DNA of 64,000 bases from Drosophila persimilis (lineage: Eukaryota; Arthropoda; Insecta; Diptera; Drosophilidae): contig NW_020825483.1 in assembly GCF_003286085.1 (NCBI RefSeq), positions 124,001 through 188,000 on the forward strand. The letters run 5' to 3'. Shown one piece after another: positions 32,052 to 44,131 of the stretch (positions are counted from its first letter, which is position 1; the number at the start of each line of letters is the position of its first letter). Below the pieces are notes generated by a model. That model was not told the origin of the DNA. It saw only the letters and a program-made list of their open reading frames with translations, and ran no database searches. The translations under genes were made by a program, and so were the position numbers.

Positions 32052-35000
32052 GTGCGAAAGAGACTTGTCTCGTCGGTCTTTTTGAGCTCCGATAACAGAT
32101 TATTTATAGAACTAAGCATAGAAGAACAAAACTTCATGGCCTTGCTAGATTCGGGGGCGACGATAAGCTGTCTTGGAAGTGAAGCCGCTAAATCGTTCGC
32201 GCAACACGCCAAGGCAAAGAAATGCGGAAATATTCGAACGGCCAATAATGAATCTTGTAAAGTCGTAGCGAAAATTACAGTTCCCATAACTTTTCGCGAT
32301 CATACTAAGGAGATAGCATTTTTCATAATACCAGCCTTGAAACAAAATGTGTATTTAGGAATTGATTTCTGGACAGAATTCGGTCTGTTAGCAAGGCTTT
32401 TAACGGATAGATCTGTGGTACAAGAATTAGACGTAGGAAAGGAAACCAAGGCTTCGGAATCACCGCCAGTACATGATCTAAGCAAAGACCAAAAGGTTAG
32501 ACTAGAATCCGTGATTCATTCGTTTCCTTCGTTTGAAAGGGAAGGATTAGGACGTACGAAAGCTATCCAGCACACGATCGAAATGGTACCCGATAGACCA
32601 GTTAAACAACGCCATTGGCCGATTTCACCCGCGAAGGAAAAGTTAATGTTTGACGAAGTGGAGAAAATGCTGGCCTTAGACGTGATCGAGGAATCGAATA
32701 GTTCCTGGAGTAGCAATTGCGTTTTAGTTAAGAAAGGTACGAAAAACCGATTATGTTTAGATTCCCGAGAAATTAATAAGAACACTCGCAAAGATGCCTA
32801 CCCTTTACCACACATAGATGGCATTCTTAGTATATTACCACCAGCCAAATACATAACGGGACTTGACATGAAAAACGCATACTGGCAGATTCCTTTGGAA
32901 GAAAAATCTCGGCACTATACAGCTTTTACCATTCCCAATAGGCCGCTTTACCAGTATAAGGTAATGCCGTTTGGCCTAACTAATGCCGCTCAGACGTTGT
33001 GCCGACTTATGGATCAGGTGATACCTGCACACCTCAGGAATCGGGTTTTTGTCTATTTGGACGATTTACTGGTGCTCTCAGATGACTTCGATTCACTCTT
33101 GGTGCTGTTACAAAAGGTAGCGATGCATTTGCGTAAGGCAAATCTCACGATTAATATAGCCAAGTCAAACTTTTGTATACGGGAGATTACATATCTGGGG
33201 TTCATAATAGGTTATGGTCAGTTAAAGACAGATCCGGGGAAAATAAAGTCCATAATGGAGTTCCCGATCCCAAAAACCGTGAAACAGATAAGGAGATTTC
33301 TAGGACTTTCTGGATGGTACAGACGCTTTGTCGATAACTATGCCACCGTCAGCTACCCCTTAACGGAACTACTAAAAAAGCATCAACCACTTAAGTGGAA
33401 CGCATCAGCCGAAGAAGCTTTCAATAAACTCAAATCCTGCTTAACATCGGCTCCAATCCTAGCCACCCCCGATTTTAAGAAACGCTTTTTGTTAATATGT
33501 GACGCAAGCACTTTTGGTTTGGGCTGCGTACTAGCTCAATTAAACGAGGAAGGGATAGAGTTACCTATAGCTTTTATGTCCGAGAAACTTTCCAAGGTGC
33601 AACGAAACTATTCGGTCACCGAATTCGAGTGCTTGGCAGTGATAAAAGGAATAAAGAAATTTAGAGCTTACGTAGAAGGACAGGATTGCCAAGTTATAAC
33701 GGACCATGCGTCCCTACAATGGCTTATGAGGCAAAAAGATTTGTCAGGTCGCTTGGCCCGCTGGGCTATAAAATTACAGGGATTTAATTTTCAAATAGCA
33801 CATCGTAAAGGGTCCGAAAACGTAGTGGCCGACGCGTTGTCACGCCAAGATGAGCCCGAGGTACGAAAGTTGAACGGCAACGGACCCATAGTCGACCTTA
33901 CTTCTACAGAGTTTAAATCGAAAGAATACATGGATCTAATAGAACACATAAGGCTTAATCAACTTAAGTTACCCGATTTGAAGGTTGACGATAATTTGGT
34001 GTATAAAAGAACCGAACCATCCTCTGGGGACGCGATAGCAGATAAATAAACTTGGAAGCTTTGGATTCCATCAGGTCTTACCAGCGATATAATTTCCAGG
34101 GCTCATGACCCCCCAGACGCTTCCCACAGTGGTATTGGGAAAACCGTTGAAAAAGTGAAAAGGTACTTGTTTTGGCCAAAAATGGTTACACAAATACGAG
34201 TATATGTATCACAATGCGACGTTTGTCGCCAGACCAAAAGTGCTAATGTCGTCTTAAGACCACCAATGGGTAAGCCAATGAATTCAGAAAGACCTTTTCA
34301 AAAGCTTTATCTGGATTTGTTGGGCCCGTATCCGCGTTCCAAGCAAGGGAATATTGGTATCTTAATAATCGTAGATCACAACACCAAATTTCAATTGGTA
34401 TGTCCGCTCAAGAAGTTTACCTCAAGTAAGGTGTGTGACTTCCTAGAAAATATGTTATTTAGTACTTTCGGGGTCCCTGAGACTATACTCACCGATAATG
34501 GTTCACAGTTTGTCTCTGGAAATTTCAAGTCATTTCTTACCAGATTCGGGGTAACTCACCGTTGCACTGCAATATACTCACCGCAAGCCAATGCCAGTGA
34601 ACGGTTAAACCGATCCGTGTTAGCGGCTATAAGAGCGTACGTCGGCAAAGATCATACTAATTGGGACAATAAATTACCTGAAATTAGTGCGGCGTTACGA
34701 GCCAATATCCATAGAAAGGATTATGAACTACTAAGACGACTAAATCTCCTATCGGATGACACCAGAGTCGAATATCCAGATGTAGTACAAGTATGTCGAC
34801 AAGCCGCTCAGCAAAAGGTAGCTAAATCACACGAGCAGAATGCGAGGACATACAACTTACGTAGCCGGGTCCGTCAACTTAAAGTTGGAGACGTCGTGTA
34901 TGCCCGGAATTTTTGTCAGAGCAACGCTTTAAAAAAGTTCAGCGCTAAGCTGGCGCCTGTGTTTATATTAGCCAAGGTTATTCGCCGAGTGGGGACAATG

Positions 35001-35090
35001 TATTACCAATTAGCTAGCGAAGATAAGAAAAACTTAGGAGTCTATCACTTAAAAGATATTCACCTTAGTAAATGGCCTTCTTTAGTTTAA
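32052..35090 (+). pseudogene. Gypsy copy IV pol (stop between RNase H and integrase)
   Basis: Protease, RT and RNase H are open to the same TAA as in copy III (about 34047). Integrase then follows in frame to 35090. Private changes include His to Asn in the RT palm (KNAYWQ for KHAYWQ) and Leu to Phe at about 33623. Confidence 0.88.
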
Positions 35091-35498
35091 GTCTCATTGT
35101 AAGAACAATTACGTCTTCAACTGTGGTGTAGGGGCCGAATTTAGGGAAAGAGTATGGAACATCACGGATAAGCACAGTTTTCTTTTGGTAATGCTTAAAA
35201 GTGCGTAAGCTGCAAGCTTTCCGAAAAGCTTTCTAAAGAGAGTCGGAGCGCAGCGCACGCATTTAAGCGAAAGACGTCACGTTTACCTTGACCCAAGAGA
35301 GTAGCGTAGCGTAGAGAGAGCATAGCTTAAAAGCTTGACCAAAATTTCACTCAATTGGGCGAAAGATCATCCGATTATGCAGTTAAAGTTTCCAAATATC
35401 ATCCGATCTTCGAGCTTTTTGGGCTGGAGTTATTGACTGAGAATCGATTGATTAAAGCGGACGTGTTTACTCGGGAATTAATAAATAAATATATATAT
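35091..35498 (+). other. Gypsy copy IV 3' tail (with deletion)
   Basis: As 15468-15903, minus 28 bases near 35204. Confidence 0.6.
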
Positions 35499-36215
35499 AG
35501 TTAAATATGCGACACTGCAGTTTGCGTTTTAAAAAAAGATTTTATTCTTTCACTTAAACTTAGTGCACATTGATTAGTTATTTCCCCGACGATGACTGAT
35601 GTCCGGTGTCTTGAATGGAATTAACTTTTGTTGAATTCTCCGACGGTGTCGCGATTGACGTTTGTCTTGAACAGAACTGCTTTGCCTTCCGAAATGTAGA
35701 CTATTTATATCATGATGCTCGGCTTGGGATTCGGATTTGGATTCGGAGGCGTTGGCTTCGACTTCGGCTTCGGAGATGGAGTACGTGACTTGATCGATAT
35801 GTGGGAAAGGCGGCTTTTGATGAAAGGCTTCCGCTGCGTATGATCGGTGTTGCATTACTTGGGGGTGGCTGAGAATAGGGACTCTGATTGGTCAGCTACG
35901 ATGGCGTGGTTCTTGAGAATCGATTAGTAATTGATCTCTGAAGAGTGGCGTGATTCTAGTGCGGCTGGATTTTAGAGCGGCTGGATTCTAGTGCGGCATC
36001 TATTGTTTTATGTTCCACTTCTAGCTTAGGGTGTTTGTTTACATTGCCTGCAATCGGCTACGCGTGGTCCATTTCGAGCGTGAGATTGTTTATGGGGTTT
36101 CGGAGCTGAGAGTGTCGGATTGTTTATAGTAGTGTCGGATTGTTTATAGTATTGTGGGTGCAGGGTAATAGACATAGACAAGGGTATGCGGAGAATGGAC
36201 TATAGATATGTCACT
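35499..36215 (-). repeat. Errantivirus 3' LTR, copy 4
   Basis: 717 bp. This copy is continuous with the longest env remnant (36243 up to 54969, with interruptions). Confidence 0.78.
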
Positions 36216-36242
36216 CCCCCATTGTTAGATTTAAGCCTGTCC

Positions 36243-36497
36243 TCAGGCGATTATCCTTGGATATAGTTCAGGAGCGTTTAAAATTGTGCCTGCTGGGGAT
36301 TCTTCGTCTTCGTCTAAGGATGTTTCTATGTGCGGGTCGGTTTTAGGCTCATTGCTTTTACTTAGACTAAACAATTTGTAGCTTAATCCTATTATGATTA
36401 TGACAAATAGTAGTATTAAGCTTACATGTAATACATTATTTAATTGCGTATTTTCTATTACGATTTCTTTGGTTTGCAAATCAGACAGTGGTTTAAT
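36243..36497 (-). pseudogene. Errantivirus env, C-terminal fragment 4
   Basis: Transmembrane segment and acidic tail as at 16648-16884, then cut by a DINE-1 inserted in a T run at 36497. The upstream env pieces continue at 37606-37701 (repeated), 43569-43760 (repeated) and 54306-54969. Confidence 0.78.
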
Positions 36498-37605
36498 TAT
36501 ACCCGATACTCAAAATGAGTATTGGGGTATATTAGATTTGTGGTAAAAGTGGATGTGTGTAACGTCCAGAAGGAATCGTTTCCGACCCTATAAAGTATAT
36601 ATATTCTTGATCAGCATCAATAGCCGAGTCGATTGAGCCCTGTCTGTCTGTCCGTCCGTCCGTCTGTCCGTCTGTCCGTCCCCTTCAGCGCCTAATGCTC
36701 AAAGACTATAAGAGCTAGAGCAACGATGTTTTGGATCCAGACTTCTGTGATATGTCACTGCTACAAAATTATTTCAAAACTTTGCCCCGCCCACTTCCGC
36801 CCCCACAAAGGGCGAAAATCTGTGGCATCCACAATTTCGACGATACGAGAAAACTAAAAACGCAGAATCGTAGAAGATGACTATATCTTCTAGAGTGCAA
36901 AATCTGAACCAGATCGTATAATTATTACAGCCAGAATCACGAAAACAATATCACTCTTTCTCGCTCTGTCTCACTCTAACACACAGGTTTCATGGTCGGT
37001 TTTGCAATTTGCAAAATATGAGTTCAAGGATCTCAGAACCTATAAAAGCCAGAGCAACCAAATTTGGTATCCACACTCCTGTGATATCGGACCTTGACCG
37101 TTTCCTGTCCAAATTTCGCCACACCCCCTTCCGCCCCCGCAAAGGACGAAAATCTGAGGCAACCACAAATCTCAGAGACTATTAAGGCTAGAGTAACCAA
37201 ATTTGGTACACACACTCCTTTAAGATGTCACTATAAAACGTATATCTCAGAATTTCGCCCCACCCCCATCCGCCCCCACAAAGGACGAAAATCTGTTGCA
37301 TCCACAATATTGCAGATTTGAGAAAACTAAAAACGCAGAATCATAGATAATGACCATATCTATCAGATTGCTGAATCTGGATCAGATCAGATAATTTTTG
37401 TAGCCAAAAGGAACAAATCAATTTGCATTGGCTACGCAACGCCCGACGTCACGCACAGACTGATTTTCTGTCTCTCTCGCACGCACTCTTTGTCGTGTCG
37501 TTTAATATTAGCGGCGCTGCCGGAGGAGAGCCATACTGACTTAGTATCGGGTATAACTGTAGAGTTGCGGTGTCCGCAGCAACTCACAACGTTCCCCCTC
37601 GTTTT
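36498..37605 (+). mobile_element. DINE-1/INE-1, array member 1
   Basis: About 1.11 kb, ten GTCY units. Inserted between taatt and the T run of env; the unoccupied site is seen at about 16897. Confidence 0.9.
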
Positions 37606-37701
37606 TGTTACGTTATTGTTGATGTATATGCTCTGTGCAAATTCTGGTATTGAGTTGGATATTAAGAATTCGTTTAATTGTACACTGCAATTATGTATTT
37701 T
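37606..37701 (-). pseudogene. Errantivirus env 96-bp piece, array copy 1
   Basis: Part of the env ectodomain just upstream of the transmembrane segment, on the minus strand. Identical pieces follow each DINE-1 of the array. Confidence 0.7.
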
Positions 37702-38825
37702 TATACCCGATACTCAAAATGAGTATTGGGGTATATTAGATTTGTGGTAAAAGTGTATGTGTGTAACGTCCAGAAGGAATCGTTTCCGACCCCATAAAGT
37801 ATATATATTCTTGATCAGCATCAATAGCCGAGTCGATTGAGCCATGTCTGTCTGTCCGTCCGTCCGTCTGTCCGTCTGTCCGTCCGTCCGTCTGTCCGTC
37901 CCCTTCAGCGCCTAATGCTCAAAGACTATAAGAGCTAGAGCAACGATGTTTTGGATCCAGACTTCTGTGATATGTCACTGCTCCAAAAATATTTCAAAAC
38001 TTTGCCCCGCCCACTTCCGCCCCCACAAAGGGCGAAAATCTGTGGCATCCACAATTTCGACGATACGAGAAAACTAAAAACGCAGAATCGTAGAAGATGA
38101 CTATATCTTCTAGAGTGCAAAATCTGAACCAGATCGTATAATTATTACAGCCAGAATCACGAAAACAATATCACTCTTTCTCGCTCTGTCTCACTCTAAC
38201 ACACAGGTTTCATGGTCGGTTTTGCAATTTGCAAAATATGAGTTCAAGGATCTCAGAACCTATAAAAGCCAGAGCAACCAAATTTGGTATCCACACTCCT
38301 GTGATATCGGACCTTGACCGTTTCCTGTCCAAATTTCGCCACACCCCCTTCCGCCCCCGCAAAGGACGAAAATCTGAGGCAACCACAAATCTCAGAGACT
38401 ATTAAGGCTAGAGTAACCAAATTTGGTACACACACTCCTTTAAGATGTCACTATAAAACGTATATCTCAGAATTTCGCCCCACCCCCATCCGCCCCCACA
38501 AAGGACGAAAATCTGTTGCATCCACAATATTGCAGATTTGAGAAAACTAAAAACGCAGAATCATAGATAATGACCATATCTATCAGATTGCTGAATCTGG
38601 ATCAGATCAGATAATTTTTGTAGCCAAAAGGAACAAATCAATTTGCATTGGCTACGCAACGCCCGACGTCACGCACAGACTGATTTTCTGTCTCTCTCGC
38701 ACGCACTCTTTGTCGTGTCGTTTAATATTAGCGGCGCTGCCGGAGGAGAGCCATACTGACTTAGTATCGGGTATAACTGTAGAGTTGCGGTGTCCGCAGC
38801 AACTCACAACGTTCCCCCTCGTTTT
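37702..38825 (+). mobile_element. DINE-1/INE-1, array member 2
   Basis: 1,124 bp with fourteen GTCY units. Identical in the stretches I compared to member 3. Confidence 0.9.
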
Positions 38826-38921
38826 TGTTACGTTATTGTTGATGTATATGCTCTGTGCAAATTCTGGTATTGAGTTGGATATTAAGAATTCGTTTAATTG
38901 TACACTGCAATTATGTATTTT
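38826..38921 (-). pseudogene. Errantivirus env 96-bp piece, array copy 2
   Basis: As 37606-37701. Confidence 0.7.
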
Positions 38922-40045
38922 TATACCCGATACTCAAAATGAGTATTGGGGTATATTAGATTTGTGGTAAAAGTGTATGTGTGTAACGTCCAGAAGGAAT
39001 CGTTTCCGACCCCATAAAGTATATATATTCTTGATCAGCATCAATAGCCGAGTCGATTGAGCCATGTCTGTCTGTCCGTCCGTCCGTCTGTCCGTCTGTC
39101 CGTCCGTCCGTCTGTCCGTCCCCTTCAGCGCCTAATGCTCAAAGACTATAAGAGCTAGAGCAACGATGTTTTGGATCCAGACTTCTGTGATATGTCACTG
39201 CTCCAAAAATATTTCAAAACTTTGCCCCGCCCACTTCCGCCCCCACAAAGGGCGAAAATCTGTGGCATCCACAATTTCGACGATACGAGAAAACTAAAAA
39301 CGCAGAATCGTAGAAGATGACTATATCTTCTAGAGTGCAAAATCTGAACCAGATCGTATAATTATTACAGCCAGAATCACGAAAACAATATCACTCTTTC
39401 TCGCTCTGTCTCACTCTAACACACAGGTTTCATGGTCGGTTTTGCAATTTGCAAAATATGAGTTCAAGGATCTCAGAACCTATAAAAGCCAGAGCAACCA
39501 AATTTGGTATCCACACTCCTGTGATATCGGACCTTGACCGTTTCCTGTCCAAATTTCGCCACACCCCCTTCCGCCCCCGCAAAGGACGAAAATCTGAGGC
39601 AACCACAAATCTCAGAGACTATTAAGGCTAGAGTAACCAAATTTGGTACACACACTCCTTTAAGATGTCACTATAAAACGTATATCTCAGAATTTCGCCC
39701 CACCCCCATCCGCCCCCACAAAGGACGAAAATCTGTTGCATCCACAATATTGCAGATTTGAGAAAACTAAAAACGCAGAATCATAGATAATGACCATATC
39801 TATCAGATTGCTGAATCTGGATCAGATCAGATAATTTTTGTAGCCAAAAGGAACAAATCAATTTGCATTGGCTACGCAACGCCCGACGTCACGCACAGAC
39901 TGATTTTCTGTCTCTCTCGCACGCACTCTTTGTCGTGTCGTTTAATATTAGCGGCGCTGCCGGAGGAGAGCCATACTGACTTAGTATCGGGTATAACTGT
40001 AGAGTTGCGGTGTCCGCAGCAACTCACAACGTTCCCCCTCGTTTT
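38922..40045 (+). mobile_element. DINE-1/INE-1, array member 3
   Basis: 1,124 bp, matching member 2. Confidence 0.9.
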
Positions 40046-40141
40046 TGTTACGTTATTGTTGATGTATATGCTCTGTGCAAATTCTGGTATTGAGTTGGAT
40101 ATTAAGAATTCGTTTAATTGTACACTGCAATTATGTATTTT
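40046..40141 (-). pseudogene. Errantivirus env 96-bp piece, array copy 3
   Basis: As 37606-37701. Confidence 0.7.
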
Positions 40142-41267
40142 TATACCCGATACTCAAAATGAGTATTGGGGTATATTAGATTTGTGGTAAAAGTGTATGT
40201 GTGTAACGTCCAGAAGGAATCGTTTCCGACCCCATAAAGTATATATATTCTTGATCAGCATCAATAGCCGAGTCGATTGAGCCATGTCTGTCTGTCCGTC
40301 CGTCCGTCTGTCCGTCTGTCCGTCCGTCCGTCTGTCCGTCCCCTTCAGCGCCTAATGCTCAAAGACTATAAGAGCTAGAGCAACGATGTTTTGGATCCAG
40401 ACTTCTGTGATATGTCACTGCTCCAAAAATATTTCAAAACTTTGCCCCGCCCACTTCCGCCCCCACAAAGGGCGAAAATCTGTGGCATCCACAGTTTCGA
40501 CGATACGAGAAAACTAAAAACGCAGAATCGTAGAAGATGACTATATCTTCTAGAGTGCAAAATCTGAACCAGATCGTATAATTATTACAGCCAGAATCAA
40601 GAAAACAATTTCATTTTTTCTCGCCCTGTCTCTCTCTAACACACACGTAGCATAGGCGGCTTTGCTTAGAGTAAAACATTAGCGCCTAGATCTCAGAGAC
40701 TATAAAAGCTAGAGCAACCAAATTTGGTATCCACACTCCTAATATATCGGACCGAGACGAGTTTGTTTCAAAATTTCGCCACACCCCCTTCCGCCCCCGC
40801 AAAGGATGCAAATCTGGGGATATTCACAAATCTCAGAGACTATTAAGGCTAGAGTAACCAAATTTGGTATCCGCACTTTTGTTAGATCTCACTATAAAAC
40901 GTATATCTCAGAATTTCGCCCCACCCCCAGCCGCCCCCACAAAGGACGAAAATCTGTTGCATCCACAATATTGCAGATTCGAGAAAACTAAAAACGCAGA
41001 ATCATAGATAATGACCTATATCTATCAGATTGCTGAATCTGGATCAGATCAGATAATTTTTGTAGCCAAAAGGAACAAATCAATTTGCATTGGCTACGCA
41101 ACGCCCGACGTCACGCACAGACTGATTTTCTGTCTCTCTCGCACGCACTCTTTGTCGTGTCGTTTAATATTAGCGGCGCTGCCGGAGGAGAGCCATACTG
41201 ACTTAGTATCGGGTATAACTGTAGAGTTGCGGTGTCCGCAGCAACTCACAACGTTCCCCCTCGTTTT
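40142..41267 (+). mobile_element. DINE-1/INE-1, array member 4
   Basis: 1,126 bp. From about 40600 the middle part is of a different subtype (tcattttttctcgccctgtc, as in 18450) from that in members 2 and 3 (tcactctttctcgctctgtc), so it is a mosaic. Confidence 0.9.
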
Positions 41268-41363
41268 TGTTACGTTATTGTTGATGTATATGCTCTGTGC
41301 AAATTCTGGTATTGAGTTGGATATTAAGAATTCGTTTAATTGTACACTGCAATTATGTATTTT
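41268..41363 (-). pseudogene. Errantivirus env 96-bp piece, array copy 4
   Basis: As 37606-37701. Confidence 0.7.
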
Positions 41364-42488
41364 TATACCCGATACTCAAAATGAGTATTGGGGTATATTA
41401 GATTTGTGGTAAAAGTGTATGTGTGTAACGTCCAGAAGGAATCGTTTCCGACCCCATAAAGTATATATATTCTTGATCAGCATCAATAGCCGAGTCGATT
41501 GCGCCATGTCTGTCTGTCCGTCCGTCCGTCTGTCCGTCTGTCCGTCCGTCCGTCTGTCCGTCCCCTTCAGCGCCTAATGCTCAAAGACTATAAGAGCTAG
41601 AGCAACGATGTTTTGGATCCAGACTTCTGTGATATGTCACTGCTCCAAAAATATTTCAAAACTTTGCCCCGCCCACTTCCGCCCCCACAAAGGGCGAAAA
41701 TCTGTGGCATCCACAGTTTCGACGATACGAGAAAACTAAAAACGCAGAATCGTAGAAGATGACTATATCTTCTAGAGTGCAAAATCTGAACCAGATCGTA
41801 TAATTATTACAGCCAGAATCAAGAAAACAATTTCATTTTTTCTCGCCCTGTCTCTCTCTAACACACACGTAGCATAGGCGGCTTTGCTTAGAGTAAAACA
41901 TTAGCGCCTAGATCTCAGAGACTATAAAAGCTAGAGCAACCAAATTTGGTATCCACACTCCTAATATATCGGACCGAGACGAGTTTGTTTCAAAATTTCG
42001 CCACACCCCCTTCCGCCCCCGCAAAGGATGCAAATCTGGGGATATTCACAAATCTCAGAGACTATTAAGGCTAGAGTAACCAAATTTGGTATCCGCACTT
42101 TTGTTAGATCTCACTATAAAACGTATATCTCAGAATTTCGCCCCACCCCCAGCCGCCCCCACAAAGGACGAAAATCTGTTGCATCCACAATATTGCAGAT
42201 TCGAGAAAACTAAAAACGCAGAATCATAGAGAATGACTATATCTATCCGGTTGCTGAATTTGGATCAGATCAGATAATTTTTGTAGCCAAAAGGAACAAA
42301 TCAATTTGCATTGGCTACGCAACGCCCGACGTCACGCACAGACTGATTTTCTGTCTCTCTCGCACGCACTCTTTGTCGTGTCGTTTAATATTAGCGGCGC
42401 TGCCGGAGGAGAGCCATACTGACTTAGTATCGGGTATAACTGTAGAGTTGCGGTGTCCGCAGCAACTCACAACGTTCCCCCTCGTTTT
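41364..42488 (+). mobile_element. DINE-1/INE-1, array member 5
   Basis: Like member 4, with the 3' third (tatccggttgctgaatttgg) of the type found in member 6: another mosaic. Confidence 0.9.
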
Positions 42489-42584
42489 TGTTACGTTATT
42501 GTTGATGTATATGCTCTGTGCAAATTCTGGTATTGAGTTGGATATTAAGAATTCGTTTAATTGTACACTGCAATTATGTATTTT
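42489..42584 (-). pseudogene. Errantivirus env 96-bp piece, array copy 5
   Basis: As 37606-37701. Confidence 0.7.
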
Positions 42585-43568
42585 TATACCCGATACTCAA
42601 AATGAGTATTGGGGTATATTAGATTTGTGGTAAAAGTGTATGTGTGTAACGTCCAGAAGGAATCGTTTCCGACCCCATAAAGTATATATATTCTTGATCA
42701 GCATCAATAGCCGAGTCGATTGAGCCATGTCTGTCTGTCCGTCCGTCCGTCTGTCCGTCTGTCCGTCCGTCCGTCTGTCCGTCCCCTTCAGCGCCTAATG
42801 CTCAAAGACTATAAGAGCTAGAGCAACGATGTTTTGGATCCAGACTTCTGTGATATGTCACTGCTCCAAAAATATTTCAAAACTTTGCCCCGCCCACTTC
42901 CGCCCCCACAAAGGGCGAAAATCTGTGGCATCCACAATTTCGACGATACGAGAAAACTAAAAACGCAGAATCGTAGAAGATGACTATATCTTCTAGAGTG
43001 CAAAATCTGAACCAGATCGTATAATTATTACAGCCAGAATCACGAAAACAATTTCACTCTTTCTCGCTCTGTCTCACTCTAACACACAGGTTTCATAGTC
43101 GGTTTTGCCAATTGCAAAATATGAGTTCAAGGATCTCAGAACCCATAGGAGCTAGAGCAACCAAATTTGGTATCCACACTCCTGTGATATCGGACCTTGA
43201 CCGTTTTGTGTCAGAATTTCGCCCCACCCCCATCCGCCCCCACAAAGGACGAAAATCTGTTGCATCCACAATATTGCAGATTCGAGAAAACTAAAAACGC
43301 AGAATCATAGAGAATGACTATATCTATCCGGTTGCTGAATTTGGATCAGATCGGATAATTTTTGTAGCCAAAAGGAACAAATCAATTTGCATTGGCTACG
43401 CAGCGCCCGACGTCACGCTCAGACTGATTTTCTGTCTCTCTCGCACGCACTCTTTGTCGTGTCGTTTAATATTAGCGGCGCTGCCGGAGGAGAGCCATAC
43501 TGACTTAGTATCGGGTATAACTGTAGAGTTGCGGTGTCCGCAGCAACTCACAACGTTCCCCCTCGTTT
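42585..43568 (+). mobile_element. DINE-1/INE-1, array member 6
   Basis: About 0.98 kb, same form as 17001-17978. Its right end meets the middle env piece at 43569 and marks the second insertion site. Confidence 0.88.
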
Positions 43569-43760
43569 ATTTTTCGTTTTGATTCTTTTTCATATACCTC
43601 GTTTTCTAGAATGTAATAATTGTTTTGCGTTAGGTCAGTGAGGATGTTATTATCTTCATCTGGATATGGAACAATTTTAAGTATAGGAATATTTCTGATC
43701 TCTCGTGGGATGTTGGAAATTATTAGTATTTCGTTAGTGTCTGATTTCAACCAAGTAGAT
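43569..43760 (-). pseudogene. Errantivirus env middle piece, unit 1
   Basis: Minus-strand env ectodomain segment with the IPI.K..PYPDE stretch seen in insect gypsy-type Env. It is cut at the left by DINE-1 and at the right by BEL-c, next to the target sequence TAGAT (43756-43760). Confidence 0.75.
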
Positions 43761-44131
43761 TGTGGAGATAATGTTTTTTATCCCCAATCGGCCGACTAAT
43801 TATTCCAATTAAATAAAATTCGGCGCAGAAATAAAATTGCGATATGTTCTTTAATGCGTGACATCCAAATTGCAAGTGTGGCTTGCCTGCCCTTTACATT
43901 GCCGCTCCGATCGCTAAGCGCAGCTTCGCTCGGCCGACGTCGGTAGGCAGACGCAAAGCGGAGATAGCGAAGAGCGAGCTGGCAGAGAGCGTTTAGCAGG
44001 GCAAGCAAGCGCAAAGCTTTAACAAACAAATGAGTGACATAGACATAAGTAACAAACAAAATAAGCGGCTGAGGGCCAAGAATTAGGTGCTATTTGGCAA
44101 GCAGCTAATCGGCTGGGTTCTGCTCCGAACA
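43761..44131 (-). repeat. BEL-c 3' LTR, unit 1
   Basis: 371 bp. In element orientation it starts TGTTCGGAGCAGAACC and ends ATTATCTCCACA. It is preceded by the polypurine tract ACGGGGGGTGAA. Nearly identical to the 5' LTR at 53935-54305. Confidence 0.9.

Larger units (their letters stand above)
30741..35498 (+). mobile_element. Ty3/gypsy element, copy IV
   Basis: Second unit of the 5.6-kb tandem repeat. It differs from copy III by scattered substitutions and a short deletion in the 3' tail. Confidence 0.9.
36498..43568 (+). repeat. Tandem array of DINE-1 plus 96-bp env piece (about 1.22-kb unit)
   Basis: Six DINE-1 elements in the same orientation, each separated by the same 96-base env segment. 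Unit spacing is 1,220 bp for the first units and 1,221-1,222 bp later. The first DINE-1 marks one insertion site in env, the last marks a second site 96 bases away, and the units between are duplications of DINE-1 plus spacer. Confidence 0.9.

Noticed and set aside
37935-38120. Small ORFs repeated in every DINE-1 (61, 75 and 86 codons)
   Set aside because: They copy with the element, lie in non-coding blocks on both strands and cross the env junction; no domain or codon signal.
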